DNA from: an uncultured Paracoccaceae bacterium
GTDB taxonomy: Bacteria > Pseudomonadota > Alphaproteobacteria > Rhodobacterales > Rhodobacteraceae
NCBI GenBank assembly: GCA_937907485.1
Contig: CALESR010000168.1
Location: 1 to 6,451, forward strand
Length of the DNA stretch: 6,451 bases
Direction of reading: 5' to 3'
A program made the translations under genes and the position numbers. This document shows, in pieces, positions 1-5,580 of the stretch (the first letter of the stretch is position 1; each line of letters opens with the position of its first letter). The notes beneath the pieces were generated by a model that saw only the letters and a program-made list of their open reading frames with translations, was not told the origin of the DNA and did not search any database.

Positions 1-77
1 AGGTAGGACAGGCCGGCGGCGACGAGTTCCGGGTGCGCGTAGCGGTCGTCATGCTCCTTCATCGGCGCGCCGAACAT
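1..77 (-). CDS. possible fragment of an unidentified minus-strand gene
   Basis: Read on the minus strand from 62 to 1, the sequence gives MKEHDDRYAHPELVAAGLSY and is still open at the window edge. Nearly every codon in it ends in G or C (GAC, CGC, TAC, GCG, GTC, GCC, CTG), as expected for real coding sequence in a GC-rich genome. The frame stays open further right, so where it begins is unclear; 77 is the outermost nearby ATG. I do not recognise the protein family. The plus strand here has lost the ABC ATPase frame, so this may be a different gene joined to the ATPase fragment. The evidence is only about 25 codons, so chance is a serious alternative. Confidence 0.25.
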   Translation of the reverse strand, partial: MFGAPMKEHDDRYAHPELVAAGLSY

Positions 78-405
78 GAACTTCTTTACGACCGAGGCTG
101 TTGGTGGTCTGGCGGCGCTTCCCGGCGGTCTCAGCCTGCCGGTTGCCGCGACCGGCCCGGTTACTCTGGGCATCCGCCCGCAGCATCTGCGGCTGACGGA
201 CGATCAATCCGCGATCCCGGCACAGATCACTCTGGTCGAGGCGCTGGGGTCCGAAACCGTGCTCCATGCCACTGCCGAGGGCGGTGCGCCCATCGTCGCC
301 GTCCTGCCGGGCCAGCCCAGTCTGGCCCGTGGTCAGGCCATCCGCCTCGCCTTTGACCCCGCCGCTGTGCATGCCTTCGACGCGCAGGGCCAAAGGATCG
401 CCTGA
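58..405 (+). CDS. C-terminal fragment of sugar ABC transporter ATPase (TOBE region)
   Basis: This is the tail of a MalK/UgpC-type ATPase, the cytoplasmic nucleotide-binding subunit that powers import of sugars or glycerol-3-phosphate-like solutes. The visible frame starts with FIGAPNMNFF, matching the conserved 'FIGxPxMNF' hinge between the ATPase core and the regulatory domain. It continues with LGIRPQHLRL, the usual TOBE signature, and ends in TGA at 403-405. Walker A, the signature motif and Walker B are all absent. The frame has stops at 4-6 and 40-42, so the gene cannot simply continue leftwards in this frame, and neither of the other two plus frames gives the expected ATPase sequence before the hinge. 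The first internal ATG is at 76, but a product starting there would be only a regulatory-domain stub. The piece is therefore either a pseudogene remnant or a real gene interrupted by a join at the window edge. It converges on the hydrolase gene with a 37-nt gap. Confidence 0.75.
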   Translation, partial: FIGAPNMNFFTTEAVGGLAALPGGLSLPVAATGPVTLGIRPQHLRLTDDQSAIPAQITLVEALGSETVLHATAEGGAPIVAVLPGQPSLARGQAIRLAFDPAAVHAFDAQGQRIA

Positions 406-419
406 CCCTGAACGAGCCT

Positions 420-437
420 CGGCGGGGTCTGACGCCG
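420..437. other. GC hairpin between convergent genes
   Basis: CGGCG (420-424) and CGCCG (433-437) form a 5-bp inverted repeat with an 8-nt loop in the 37-nt gap between the convergent ABC ATPase fragment and the alpha/beta hydrolase gene. The location suits a bidirectional terminator, but no T-tract follows on either strand, so termination here is not shown by the sequence. A short GC stem like this also arises easily by chance in such base composition. Confidence 0.2.
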
Positions 438-442
438 CCGCC

Positions 443-1309
443 CTACCCCAGCGCCCTGCCCAGAAACTCCAGCACCCGCACACGCATCGCCGGGGTTTCC
501 ACATGGCCAACGTCCGGGTCGATCAACACCTCCAGCCCCCCGCCCGCCGCATACCCGGCGCGCAGGTCGGCCAGCGCGACCTCCAACGCCTTTGGTGGGG
601 TCAGCGGGTCCAGGGCGCCCAGACACACCAGTTGCGGGCGCGGCGCCACCAGCCCGGCGATGACCCCATTGCGCGCGATCCCTGGCAGGCCCGGGACCGT
701 CAGGTAAAGCCCGTGCAGATCATGCGCGCCGGTTTCGATCAGCGCGTCCAGATCGGCCAGACAGCACAATTGCGCCAGCGCCTCGATGCGCGGCTCGACA
801 GCGGCCAGCCAGTAGCCCAGGGTGGCGCCCATCGACAGACCATAGGCACCAATGCGGGTGAACCTCGGATCGCCCGCCAGCCAGTCCACCTGCGACGCCA
901 GTTCTGCCAGCATCTGCCCCGCCAGCGAGCCGCCCCGCCACAGCGCCGCCTTGGCAGCGGCGGATTCACTGACACCAGAGCGGGCGCCAAAGCAGGGCAG
1001 GTCCAGGCAGAGCGCCGCTATCCCTTGCGCCGCCAGATCCGGACCCAGAGGTCGTGGCTGCGCCGGTCGGCCATCGATCAGTTCGCGGGCGCCGATGTGA
1101 TAGCGGTTGCCATGGGCATGGATGACCAGCACCACCGGCCAGGGCGGCGGGGTCAGCGGATGGGTCAGCAGACCCGAGACCTCGCCTTCAGGCCCGGAAA
1201 AACGCAGTGCGGACAGGCCAGGCGCCACAACTGCCTCGTCGATCAGCCGCAGACTGTGGCTGCCCAGCTCAAAGCGCGCCGCCAACCGTGCCCGCAAGGC
1301 GTCACGCAT
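443..1309 (-). CDS. alpha/beta hydrolase (esterase / dienelactone-hydrolase-like)
   Basis: This is a 288-aa serine hydrolase of the alpha/beta fold, with no signal peptide and so probably cytoplasmic. VVLVIHAHGNRY (59-70) matches the strand and oxyanion-hole region. GLSMG (157-161) is the nucleophile elbow with Ser159. The likely acid is Asp234 in LGALDPLTPP and the likely base is His269 in DVGHVE, so a full catalytic triad is present in the right order. The ATG at 1309 is preferred over the ATG at 1339 because GAGG lies 5 nt upstream and because it overlaps the kdgK stop in ATGCGTGA, a usual translational-coupling arrangement. It is the last gene of the operon with kdgK and the SDR-like gene. 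That setting suggests an ester, acetyl-sugar or lactone substrate from sugar-acid breakdown, but this is inference; the sequence alone does not fix the substrate. It ends in TAG at 443-445. Confidence 0.85.
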   Translation of the reverse strand: MRDALRARLAARFELGSHSLRLIDEAVVAPGLSALRFSGPEGEVSGLLTHPLTPPPWPVVLVIHAHGNRYHIGARELIDGRPAQPRPLGPDLAAQGIAALCLDLPCFGARSGVSESAAAKAALWRGGSLAGQMLAELASQVDWLAGDPRFTRIGAYGLSMGATLGYWLAAVEPRIEALAQLCCLADLDALIETGAHDLHGLYLTVPGLPGIARNGVIAGLVAPRPQLVCLGALDPLTPPKALEVALADLRAGYAAGGGLEVLIDPDVGHVETPAMRVRVLEFLGRALG

Positions 1310-2222
1310 GGTCGCCTCGCAGGCTGGCACGGATCGCATCCGCCGCGATCAACGCCCCGCGTTGTCCGACAACCGCGCGCGAGACCGCCTGCCCCTGCCG
1401 CACCGCCTCGGCCGGCGACAACCCGGCCTGCCGCGCCGCCAGATACCCACCGTTGAAGGCATCCCCCGCCCCGGTGGTGTCAACGGGCGTGACAGGCCGG
1501 TCCACGGCAATCGCCAGTTGACCCGCATCCGTCGTCAACAGCGTCGGACTTGTGCCGTTCTTGACCACCACCTCGCCCACCCCCAGCGCGCGATACCGAG
1601 CCGCTGTCGCGGCGGCATCGCGGTCGCCAAAGGCCATCGCCTCGTCGTCAAAAGTCGGTAGCACGATGTCGCTCACCTGTGCCGCCTCGGTCAGGCATTG
1701 GCAGGCGGTCGCCATGTCCTCCCAAAGCCGGGGCCGAATGTTGGGATCAAAGGCCACCCGGTGCTTCCCCGTCGCCAGCACATCAAGCAGTGACCTGCGC
1801 GCCTGTGGCGTCAGGATCGCCAGCGTGATCCCGCTGAGATAGACCAACTCGGCCCCCTCAAGCTGCGCTGCAAGCGCCCTCGGGTCATCGGCAAGGCCAC
1901 GCGCCGCCGATTGCCCTCGCCAATAGGCAAAGCTGCGTTCGCCGCGCGCGTCGGTCTCGATGGTATAAAGGCCGATGCTGCGCGATGGATCCGTGCCGAC
2001 CAGCGCATCGTCAATTCCCGCGGCCTGCAGAAAGCCGCGGAACCGGGTCGAGAACGGATCTTGCCCGATCCGCGTCAGATAGCGCAGGCGGGTCGTGGCC
2101 GGGGTCAGCGCCCGCAAGGCCCACGCGACGTTGAGCGTGTCGCCGGCAAAGCCTTGGCGCCACAGCCCCCCGCCGTCGGGCGAGAATTCGACCATGGCCT
2201 CGCCGATGCAGAGGATGGACAC
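1302..2222 (-). CDS. kdgK: 2-dehydro-3-deoxygluconokinase (KDG kinase), PfkB family
   Basis: This 306-aa cytoplasmic sugar kinase is expected to phosphorylate 2-dehydro-3-deoxy-D-gluconate with ATP to KDPG, which the Entner-Doudoroff aldolase then splits to pyruvate and glyceraldehyde-3-phosphate. It has the N-terminal GEAMVEF (7-13), the substrate-side FAGDTLNVAW (25-34), YWRGQSAAR (100-108, a stretch typical of KDG kinases rather than of fructokinases or ribokinases), DPNIRPRLW (159-167) and the C-terminal PfkB signature DTTGAGDAFNGGY (248-260), with Asp254 as catalytic base. Length is normal and no residue is missing. The ATG at 2222 lies 13 nt after the stop of the SDR-like gene, and the ribosome binding site AAGGGG is built partly from that TAA. 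The 3' end overlaps the hydrolase gene by 8 nt. Substrate assignment by motif is good but not absolute; a related deoxy-keto-sugar acid is the main alternative. Confidence 0.9.
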   Translation of the reverse strand: MSILCIGEAMVEFSPDGGGLWRQGFAGDTLNVAWALRALTPATTRLRYLTRIGQDPFSTRFRGFLQAAGIDDALVGTDPSRSIGLYTIETDARGERSFAYWRGQSAARGLADDPRALAAQLEGAELVYLSGITLAILTPQARRSLLDVLATGKHRVAFDPNIRPRLWEDMATACQCLTEAAQVSDIVLPTFDDEAMAFGDRDAAATAARYRALGVGEVVVKNGTSPTLLTTDAGQLAIAVDRPVTPVDTTGAGDAFNGGYLAARQAGLSPAEAVRQGQAVSRAVVGQRGALIAADAIRASLRGDHA

Positions 2223-2235
2223 GCTCAGGCGCCCC

Positions 2236-3552
2236 TTACCCGTGTTTCGCGATCAGGTGACGCGCGACGATATCGTGGTCCAGCCACAGCACCGGCGCTT
2301 CGGCTGCCGCGGCGGTGGCAAAGATCAGATCACCCGTCGCCTGCACAACCTGCTGGCTCAACCGGTCGCTGACCAGTTCATTGCGGTCCTTGTGCAGTTG
2401 CACGATGTCCTGCGAGGTGCCGACAGTGCGGTCAACCTGCTCGGCGCTGTTGGGCATCGGCCATGTGGCGAAATCGGTGAATCGCTGCATCACCGGGTCG
2501 GTCTGGTAGTCGCGCACCTTTTGCAGCACCTGCTCCAGCGTCACGCCTTCGGCCAGCAGCGCCTGACACTCTTGCCACAGCGCCTCGACCCAGGCTCCAC
2601 CACCCTCCTTGCGCAGCGCTGCCAAAAGCGGCAGCAACGACAACTCGATCCCCGCAAAGACATCCGACGAATTGGTGCGGATCTCGGGGCAGTTGAAAAC
2701 CGTGGCCTTGACGCCCTTCTCCCACGCCGCCTGCGCAAACCCCTCCAGCCGCATCTTGGCATAGCCCTGCGTATAGCTGGTATAGGTCTGCCACTGATAG
2801 GCGCCGTCGATCAGCACCCGGGTGCCGTGATAGCCATACGCCGTATACCGCACCTGACCGCCCTGCCCCGCGATACGCGCGCGCAAGGCCGAGCTTTGCT
2901 CGATCAGGTGGCCAAATGTATTGGCAGTCACCTCGTCGAAATTCTGCAAGATCAGCTTGCCCAGATCACTGTCCAGCAGCGCCTGCGACGGCATGTGCCG
3001 CGCACCGCGTCCCTTCCAGATGCGGTTGGCGATCGCAAGGAACGCCTTCACCCGCGGAATACCTCCCGCCATCGTATGCGCGAACAGCACATTGCGACCC
3101 GGCGGGATCAGGGCGTCGAGCGCCTCCATCACCTGTGCCAATGCGGCCTTGAAGCGCTGCGTGCCCGCCTCGCGGCAGAGGTCCACCTTTGCCCAGTCAA
3201 GTGCAAAGCTCTGCCAGTTATCCAGCGTCATGTCTGACAGCATCTCGGTCGGGGTCTGCCCGCCATCGGGCGCGTCCATGTCAAAGCCGGCCATCAGGGG
3301 AATGTTGATGATCCGTCCACCCAGACCCGCCTCGGCCTGCGCAAGCTCTTCGTCGGTCAGCGGGCGCAGAGTGCCATCAGCATCGCGCCGACCGACGGTG
3401 GCGCCGATGATTGTCATGCCCGCCGCCTTGGCCGCATCGACAAGCCCGGTCGCATAGCCACGACCAAACAACTCGCCGAACAGGAACAGAACATCGCCCG
3501 CGCCGAACAGGTCGTTGTCACGCAGCGAGGTCAAGGGGATGGAGTGCTTCAT
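2236..3552 (-). CDS. SDR-like oxidoreductase, enoyl-ACP reductase (FabMG/FabV)-like
   Basis: This 438-aa protein has no signal peptide. Near the N-terminus, DVLFLFGELFGRGYATGLV (20-38) contains a GxxxGxG glycine pattern (Gly26, Gly30, Gly32) followed by GMTIIGATVGRR (45-56), as expected for a Rossmann NAD(P)-binding site. Farther on, YTSYTQGYAK gives Tyr257-x8-Lys266, the spacing known for FabV-type enoyl-ACP reductases. The following MRLEGFAQAAWEKGVKATVF and PEIRT (289-293) can be laid beside the FabI helix after its active-site lysine and its GPIRT loop. I recall a database family called 'enoyl ACP reductase FabMG family' for Rhodobacteraceae proteins of this look, but cannot verify membership. 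It is much longer than FabI (~260 aa), with an insert at about 85-235 and an extra C-terminal part after about 320. It leads the operon with kdgK, so an oxidoreductase acting on a sugar acid or on an unsaturated intermediate is an alternative to fatty-acid synthesis. The start at 3552 has only a weak AGGA 11 nt upstream. Confidence 0.7.
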   Translation of the reverse strand: MKHSIPLTSLRDNDLFGAGDVLFLFGELFGRGYATGLVDAAKAAGMTIIGATVGRRDADGTLRPLTDEELAQAEAGLGGRIINIPLMAGFDMDAPDGGQTPTEMLSDMTLDNWQSFALDWAKVDLCREAGTQRFKAALAQVMEALDALIPPGRNVLFAHTMAGGIPRVKAFLAIANRIWKGRGARHMPSQALLDSDLGKLILQNFDEVTANTFGHLIEQSSALRARIAGQGGQVRYTAYGYHGTRVLIDGAYQWQTYTSYTQGYAKMRLEGFAQAAWEKGVKATVFNCPEIRTNSSDVFAGIELSLLPLLAALRKEGGGAWVEALWQECQALLAEGVTLEQVLQKVRDYQTDPVMQRFTDFATWPMPNSAEQVDRTVGTSQDIVQLHKDRNELVSDRLSQQVVQATGDLIFATAAAAEAPVLWLDHDIVARHLIAKHG

Positions 3553-3579
3553 GGTGGTCGTGGTCCTGTGTCCGTTGGT

Positions 3580-3615
3580 TTGCGCAACAATGCCGCGTGA
3601 GCGCGACTTTGTCAG
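3580..3615 (-). promoter_or_regulatory. candidate promoter with TTGCGCAA palindrome before the SDR-like/kdgK operon
   Basis: In the 113-nt gap upstream of the SDR-like gene, the minus strand carries CTGACA (3615-3610; five of six bases of TTGACA), a 17-nt spacer, and CATTGT (3592-3587; three of six bases of TATAAT). The perfect 8-bp palindrome TTGCGCAA (3580-3587) touches the downstream side of the -10 element, about 30 nt before the start codon, where a repressor would block initiation. The CpG-centred symmetry is in keeping with LacI-type operators, but the symmetry does not extend beyond 8 bp, and no regulator gene of that family is in the window. The -35 and spacing are convincing, the -10 is weak and the operator role is inference. 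The rest of the gap shows nothing else notable. Confidence 0.4.
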
Positions 3616-3665
3616 CCCCGGCCAGCGCGTTGCGGCACTTCGATTTCACTGCCAGAGGGCGGGGG

Positions 3666-4517
3666 TCACACCTCGATCGCCATCAGATCCGCGCCCAGCA
3701 GCACCTCGGCGCCGTGGCCGGTGCGGGCTTCGGTCAGCATGGCGTCGTGCATGGTGTCAGCGCGGGGCGCGATATGGGTCAGCACCATGCGCCGCACCCC
3801 CGCCGCCGCCGCAATCGCCCCGGCCTGCGTCGCCGAGGCCAGCACCTGATCGACAATCAGCCGGCGCTCGGCATTGTCCACGGCGGCCTCGGGCAGATAG
3901 CAGCATTGCACCAGCAGATCCGCGCCCTGCGCCAACGCCCTCACACCCGCGCAATCCACGGTGTCGCCGCTGAAGGCCAGCACCTTGCTGCCGCCCTCGA
4001 TGCGATAGCCGAAACAGGGCCAGTCGGCGGGATCGAGGCCCAGCGCATGGCCATGTTCGACGGCGAAGGGTGTCGCGCTCCACCCCTCGCCGCTGGCCGA
4101 TTGCCCGGCGACCAGATCGTTGACCTGAAACAGCGCCAGCGGATCGGGCATGTCATGTCCCAACACCGCCGCTTCTCGCAGGCGAAAGGTGATGTCGCGG
4201 GCATAGACCACAGCCAACAGCGTGCGCAGCAACGCCTGCGTGCCGGGCGGGCCAAAGATGCGCACCGGCCGCTGCCGCCCGTCGTTCCAGGCCGCCAACA
4301 GCAGGTCATCGAGGCCCGAGATATGGTCGAAATGGTGGTGCGTCAGCAGCACCACGTCGATATCGCGCGGATGCCGCCCCAGCCGCGCCAATTGCACCGA
4401 GACCGCCCGCCCGGCATCGACCAGCATCAGGTCGCCGCCGGTCTCAACCAGATTGGCCGTCGACATGCGGGTGGCCGAAGGCCAGGGCGTGCCGGTTCCC
4501 AGCAGCGTCACCCGCAT
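3666..4517 (-). CDS. metallo-beta-lactamase-fold hydrolase, RNase Z-like
   Basis: This 283-aa zinc hydrolase resembles the RNase Z/arylsulfatase branch of the metallo-beta-lactamase superfamily. It opens with MRVTLLGTGTPWPSATR, the family's usual first strand and GTG loop. THHHFDH (59-65) is the metal-binding motif HxHxDH, giving His60, His62, Asp64 and His65. Further ligand candidates are His155 or His157 in VEHGHA, Asp185 in SGDT (183-186) and His248 in LTHIAPR. All expected ligand motifs are present, so it should be active. No signal peptide is seen. Real tRNase Z would usually carry an exosite arm that I cannot clearly identify, so the substrate (tRNA precursor, sulfate ester, cyclic phosphodiester or other) is open. 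It is the third gene of the GntR operon, 10 nt after the small gene, with AAGGGGG 7 nt before its ATG partly formed by that gene's TAA stop. It ends in TGA at 3666-3668. Confidence 0.85.
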   Translation of the reverse strand: MRVTLLGTGTPWPSATRMSTANLVETGGDLMLVDAGRAVSVQLARLGRHPRDIDVVLLTHHHFDHISGLDDLLLAAWNDGRQRPVRIFGPPGTQALLRTLLAVVYARDITFRLREAAVLGHDMPDPLALFQVNDLVAGQSASGEGWSATPFAVEHGHALGLDPADWPCFGYRIEGGSKVLAFSGDTVDCAGVRALAQGADLLVQCCYLPEAAVDNAERRLIVDQVLASATQAGAIAAAAGVRRMVLTHIAPRADTMHDAMLTEARTGHGAEVLLGADLMAIEV

Positions 4518-4527
4518 GGCAGCCCCC

Positions 4528-4692
4528 TTACTCGGCCTTCTTCGCCTCGGCCGCCGCCTTCATCCGCGCCAGCAGCGCCGCCTTGTCGGCCTCGCCGCCC
4601 GGCTTGCCCTTGGGGTGCTCGTTGACGGTCTTGTTGCGAGGTTCCTTGCGGCCCCCCTTGGGGTTGCCCGATTTGCCGTAATCCACGCTCAT
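4528..4692 (-). CDS. small basic hypothetical protein, 54 aa
   Basis: This short minus-strand gene begins MSVDYGKSGNPKGGRKEPRN and ends with a helix-prone, Ala/Lys-rich tail, AALLARMKAAAEAKKAE. The first ~35 residues are Gly-, Pro- and Lys-rich and likely disordered. Ten Lys and three Arg against seven acidic residues make the protein basic, with no membrane segment and no Cys. I do not recognise the family. That it is a real gene is supported by its fit between neighbours: the ATG lies 4 nt after the GntR gene's TGA, an AAGGA ribosome binding site lies 8 nt upstream inside the end of the GntR gene, and its TAA sits 10 nt before the metallo-hydrolase ATG and forms part of that gene's ribosome binding site. 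A basic, disordered N-terminus could bind nucleic acid, but nothing in the sequence proves this. Confidence 0.75.
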   Translation of the reverse strand: MSVDYGKSGNPKGGRKEPRNKTVNEHPKGKPGGEADKAALLARMKAAAEAKKAE

Positions 4693-4696
4693 GTCC

Positions 4697-5467
4697 TCAT
4701 TCCTTCGTCATTTCATGCTGATAGCGCAGCCGAGCCACCGCTTCGTTGCGGTCGGCCCGGCGCAAATCGCCCAGCGTTTGCTCCACATAACTCATATGCG
4801 CCTCGGCAGCCACCCGCGCTGCGAGGGGATCGCGCGCCTGAATGCCTGCATTGATGGCGCGGTGCTGTTCCAGCAGCATGTCGCGGGTGGTGCGCTGGCG
4901 GAACATCTGCTGGCGGTTATAGAACACGCCGGCGCGCAACAGGTCGAACATCGCCCGCATCATGTGCAGCATGATGATGTTGTGGCTGGCCTCGATGATC
5001 GCCAGATGGAATTCGGCATCCAGTTCCGCCTCATCGGCCGGGTTGCGCTTGTCATGCGCGGCTTCCATCTTGTGAAACACCGCGTCGATCACCTTGAGGT
5101 CGGTGTCCGAACCCACCCGCGCCGCGCGTTCGGCCGACATCCCTTCGAGGTCGCGGCGAAAGCTGAGATAATCAAAGACCGCCTCGTCATGGCTGGCGAA
5201 CAGCGTCACCAGCGCCTCGGAAAACGCCGAGCCCAGCATGTCGGCGACAAACACGCCCGAGCCCGCCTTGGTCATCAAGAGCCCGCGCTCTTGCAATTCG
5301 GCGATGGCCTCGCGCAGCGAGGGGCGGCTGACCCCCATGCGGTCGGCCAACTCACGCTCGGACGGCAGCCGCTCGCCGGGGCGCAGCAGGCCCCGCAGGA
5401 TGAGCAGCTCGATCTGGCGCGCGACGCCCTGCGACAGCTTTTCCTGCTGGATCGGTTGAAACGGCAT
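4697..5467 (-). CDS. GntR-family transcriptional regulator, FadR subfamily (PdhR/LldR-like)
   Basis: This 256-aa DNA-binding regulator has an N-terminal winged helix (about 9-75) with the GntR signature PGERLPSERELADRMGVSRP (30-49) and SLREAIAELQERGLL (50-64). The C-terminal FCD ligand-binding domain runs from about 97 to 235. The probable metal/ligand residues Asp150 and His154 (DAEFHLAIIEASHN), His202 (EQHRAI) and His224 (EAHMSYV) are all present, a set typical of members that sense small carboxylates. Overall it looks like alphaproteobacterial PdhR/LldR regulators, suggesting pyruvate, lactate or a similar acid as effector, but that is by resemblance only. The ATG at 5467 is chosen because GGGAGG lies 4 nt upstream. 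The longer frame from 5527 would translate the promoter and operator. It leads the operon with the small protein and the metallo-hydrolase, and an inverted repeat over its -10 points to self-repression. Confidence 0.9.
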   Translation of the reverse strand: MPFQPIQQEKLSQGVARQIELLILRGLLRPGERLPSERELADRMGVSRPSLREAIAELQERGLLMTKAGSGVFVADMLGSAFSEALVTLFASHDEAVFDYLSFRRDLEGMSAERAARVGSDTDLKVIDAVFHKMEAAHDKRNPADEAELDAEFHLAIIEASHNIIMLHMMRAMFDLLRAGVFYNRQQMFRQRTTRDMLLEQHRAINAGIQARDPLAARVAAEAHMSYVEQTLGDLRRADRNEAVARLRYQHEMTKE

Positions 5468-5481
5468 GGTGCCTCCCTGAT

Positions 5482-5517
5482 TGGTCAAAAGATATGACCA
5501 CGACCGGCGCAGAGCAA
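5482..5517 (-). promoter_or_regulatory. GntR-operon promoter with overlapping TGGTCA-N7-TGACCA operator
   Basis: On the minus strand, TTGCTC (5517-5512) is a plausible -35 element, followed by a 17-nt spacer and TATCTT (5494-5489), a good -10 element. The -10 lies in the 7-nt centre of a perfect inverted repeat, TGGTCA (5482-5487) and TGACCA (5495-5500) on the plus strand. FadR-subfamily regulators are known to bind TGGT/ACCA half-sites, usually closer together (TGGTNNNACCA); here the arms are wider apart. Transcription would start near 5482, leaving about 15 nt of leader with the GGGAGG ribosome binding site. Binding over the -10 would repress the operon. The inverted repeat is directly visible; that the adjacent GntR protein binds it is inference. 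Confidence 0.65.
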
Positions 5518-5529
5518 CCGGGCACACGC

Positions 5530-5561
5530 AAAAAAGGGGCCAGACCCGCGGGTCCGGCCCC
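5530..5561 (-). terminator. rho-independent terminator of the OmpA-family lipoprotein gene
   Basis: Read on the minus strand, GGGGCC (5561-5556) pairs with GGCCCC (5541-5536). After one mismatch (5555/5542) the stem continues for 4 bp around a 4-nt CGCG loop, and the hairpin is followed directly by six T residues (5535-5530). It lies about 20 nt after the TGA of the lipoprotein gene and just before the -35 of the GntR promoter, so it should insulate the two units. The T-tract is on the minus strand only, which fixes the direction. Confidence 0.9.
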
Positions 5562-5580
5562 TGTTCGCGGTGGCGAAGGC

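Noticed and set aside
7..18. GAC AGG CCG GCG in the ATPase frame, reading DRPA as in the 'IYDRPA' stretch of sugar ATPases
   Set aside because: The distance to FIGAP is about seven residues too long, with stops on both sides (4-6, 40-42). More likely a coincidence than a frame remnant.
64..71. GGCGCGCC (an AscI site) at the suspected join
   Set aside because: Such 8-mers are not rare in GC-rich genomes, and the bases fit the natural Gly-Ala-Pro codons. No vector sequence is visible around it.
1310..1339. Earlier ATG for the alpha/beta hydrolase at 1339
   Set aside because: It would deepen the overlap with kdgK to 38 nt, while the ATG at 1309 has a GAGG at proper spacing and the common short overlap with the kdgK stop.
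266..1456. Long plus-strand open frame of 396 codons opposite the hydrolase and kdgK genes
   Set aside because: It is antisense to two genes with complete catalytic motifs. Its protein is Arg/Gln/Pro-rich with no family character, as expected for a shadow frame in GC-rich DNA.
2095..3237. Plus-strand open frame of 380 codons opposite the SDR-like gene
   Set aside because: It is a shadow of a minus-strand gene with a Rossmann motif and a Tyr-x8-Lys site. The predicted product is His/Arg/Gln-rich without motifs.
3411..4625. Plus-strand open frame of 404 codons opposite the metallo-hydrolase
   Set aside because: It is antisense to a gene with an intact HxHxDH motif, it crosses two gene boundaries on the other strand, and it lacks recognisable domains.
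4691..5497. Plus-strand open frame of 268 codons opposite the GntR gene
   Set aside because: It is a mirror of a clear winged-helix/FCD regulator, and its protein is low in motif content and rich in His, Gln and Arg.
5468..5527. Earlier ATG for the GntR gene at 5527
   Set aside because: The extra 20 residues would be translated from the -35, -10 and operator region. The ATG at 5467 has a GGGAGG site and begins where family members normally begin.
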